64,000 bases of DNA from Halobacterium wangiae (GTDB lineage: Archaea > Halobacteriota > Halobacteria > Halobacteriales > Halobacteriaceae): contig NZ_CP089588.1 of NCBI RefSeq assembly GCF_021249345.1, positions 682,001 through 746,000 of the forward strand. Reading direction: 5' to 3'. The notes under the pieces are model-generated. The model searched no databases, was not told the origin of the DNA, and saw only the letters and a list, made by a program, of their open reading frames with translations. This document shows positions 62,677 through 64,000 of the stretch, piece after piece. A program made the translations under genes and the position numbers. The stretch's first letter is position 1. Every line of letters starts with the position of its first letter.

Positions 62677-64000
62677 CTACCGACCGAACAGCCGGTCGCG
62701 GATGCTCCGGGGGGACGCACGCTCGGCCAGCAGTATCGACCCGTCGAAGTGGGTGACGACGTCGACGTGCAGCGAGTCGGTGACGAGCCGGGAGAGCAGC
62801 CCCTGTTCGGTCGCACCCACGAGCAGGAGGGAGTGGTCGGCGGCCTCGTCGACGATGGCACCTTCCACGTCCCCGGAGTCGTCGACGACCAGGTCGGCGT
62901 CCGACAGGTCGTGGTCGGCGGCCCAGTCGGCGAGGAACTGCTCGCCGGCCTCGCGTTCGTCGGGAAGGGGGGCGACCCGCAGGAGCGTGACGGCCGCGCC
63001 GGCGGTTTCGCGGAGCGCTCGCGCGACGTCGGCGTTCAGGTCGGCGTGGACGTTGTCCGCGACCGGCAGCAGGATGCGGGAGGCGTCCAGTCCGCGGTCC
63101 CGGAACACGAGGACGTCGGCGGGCAGCCGGTTCGTGAGTTCGTCGAGCGGCCGTTCCGCGCGGCCCTTCGACCAGAGGCGGTCCTCGGCCCACCCCATCA
63201 CCACGAGGTCCGCGTGCTCGCGCTCCGCGATGTCGAAGATCTCCTCGAACGAGCGGTGGGAGACGACGGTCGACGTCTCGTAGTCGACGTCGAAGCCCGC
63301 CGCTACCTCCCGGATGTCGCCGAGTAGTTCGTCGGAGTTCGCGACGATCCGGTCGCGCTGGTCGACGCGGTACCCCCGGGGCGTCCGGTCGGGCATCTGG
63401 ACGACGTGGACGACGTGGACGGTGGCGCCGTCCGTCCGGGTGGCGAGCGTGCACGCCAGTTCCACGAGGTTGGACTCGGTCCGTGGGTTCGAGATGGGGA
63501 CGACGATGCGGTAGTCGTCCTCACCGTTCCCGTGACCCTCGGCGGTGTCGACGATGGGAACGTACGAGCGGCCCACCAGTCCGCCGAAGAGCCACTCGCG
63601 GAGCGAGAGCTGTCGGTCCACGCCCTCGAAGCGGGCCGAGGAGATCCGGTGTTCCGTCGTCTGGAAGTAGTTGACGACGGTGACGAGGACGACTCCGCCG
63701 ACGGTGTTCCCCAGGAGTACGGGGAGGACGAACTCCACGAGGCCGACGGCCACCGCGAGGTCGCCTTCGAGGACGAGGTACACCATCTCGGTGAACGAGA
63801 CGACCGAGTGGTAGAGACCGCCGAGCGGAATCGCCAGGAACGCGATGTAGACGACCACGAGCCGTGATATCGTGTCCTGGGCGGCGTACTCGACCCAGAC
63901 CACGCCCGCGACGATGAACCCCGCGAACGCGGCCTTCGAGAAGAGGCTCCACCACGCGGTCCCGACGCCGGTGTGGCCGAGGTACGACGCCACCGCCGCA
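62677..64000 (-). CDS. Formate/nitrite-channel protein fused to two Usp domains (partial)
   Basis: The gene continues past the right edge, so its N-terminus is missing. The first 125 visible residues are the end of a formate/nitrite transporter fold: four to five helices and GNTVGGVVLVTVVNYFQTTE. Two universal-stress domains follow (RIVVPISNPRTESN, about 160-295; SRILLPVADNVHADL, about 300-425), with ADLVVMGWAED and HSLLLVGATEQG strands. The fusion suggests that small-anion flux is gated by a nucleotide-binding stress sensor. Confidence 0.85.
   Translation of the reverse strand, partial: AAVASYLGHTGVGTAWWSLFSKAAFAGFIVAGVVWVEYAAQDTISRLVVVYIAFLAIPLGGLYHSVVSFTEMVYLVLEGDLAVAVGLVEFVLPVLLGNTVGGVVLVTVVNYFQTTEHRISSARFEGVDRQLSLREWLFGGLVGRSYVPIVDTAEGHGNGEDDYRIVVPISNPRTESNLVELACTLATRTDGATVHVVHVVQMPDRTPRGYRVDQRDRIVANSDELLGDIREVAAGFDVDYETSTVVSHRSFEEIFDIAEREHADLVVMGWAEDRLWSKGRAERPLDELTNRLPADVLVFRDRGLDASRILLPVADNVHADLNADVARALRETAGAAVTLLRVAPLPDEREAGEQFLADWAADHDLSDADLVVDDSGDVEGAIVDEAADHSLLLVGATEQGLLSRLVTDSLHVDVVTHFDGSILLAERASPRSIRDRLFGR

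Overview
This window is chromosomal DNA of a halophilic archaeon (class Halobacteria). The evidence is very high GC with G/C at third codon positions, strongly acidic proteins, archaeal information-processing genes (aIF1A, aIF5A with a hypusination loop, archaeal-type DnaG), the Ahb-type siroheme/heme route, families seen mainly in haloarchaea (LWR-salt protein, HFX_2341-type regulator, FilR1-type regulator), and TATA elements about 25 bp upstream of starts, as in leaderless transcripts. I see no tRNA, rRNA, CRISPR array, transposase or integrase. I could not assign a genus.

Layout. 1-6.6 kb: 3' end of a YchF-type ATPase, a GT2 glycosyltransferase, a Gdx-like SMR exporter, a 17-residue-repeat bactofilin-like protein, aIF1A, a Tat-exported Asp-rich protein and a TraB/GumN-like protein. 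6.6-19.8 kb: FAD oxidoreductase-Rieske fusion, ferritin-like DUF892 protein, several small membrane proteins, a processive GT2, a pentad-repeat/PRC-barrel protein, a secreted protein with duplicated domains, a thioredoxin-reductase-like flavoprotein and a GNAT/zinc-ribbon protein. 19.9-33 kb: an archaemetzincin-like membrane protein lacking the catalytic Glu, transporters paired with universal stress proteins (APC, PiT), a CNNM/CorC-like protein, a phage-type protein, a deletion-like junction joining two 5'-truncated genes near 27,960, and two DUF389 paralogues. 33-45 kb: ABC exporter, Nif3-like protein, aIF5A-agmatinase operon, aminotransferase, creatininase-family hydrolase, UbiB-type kinase, Hsp20, HAD hydrolase, HtrA-like protease and an alpha/beta hydrolase.

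45-49 kb is a tetrapyrrole block read leftward: fused siroheme decarboxylase (AhbA-AhbB), precorrin-2 dehydrogenase, glutamyl-tRNA reductase (coupled by a GTGA overlap), then pterin dehydratase and LWR-salt protein. 49-52 kb holds a canonical cis-prenyltransferase, a convergent paralogue without the catalytic DGN motif, and a divergent DUF92 membrane protein: a candidate heteromeric polyprenyl-lipid module. 52-64 kb: DnaG, DUF3311 plus sodium:solute symporter, YqcI/YcgG plus isochorismatase pair, a CARF-like regulator without CRISPR, PAP2 phosphatase, enolase-superfamily protein, DUF1405 protein and an FNT-channel/Usp fusion running off the end.

Two long palindromic elements of a type dispersed in haloarchaeal genomes lie at 36,068-36,241 and 61,774-61,885. 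The observations I rate highest are the cis-prenyltransferase pair, the archaemetzincin-like pseudoprotease and the double-truncation junction.
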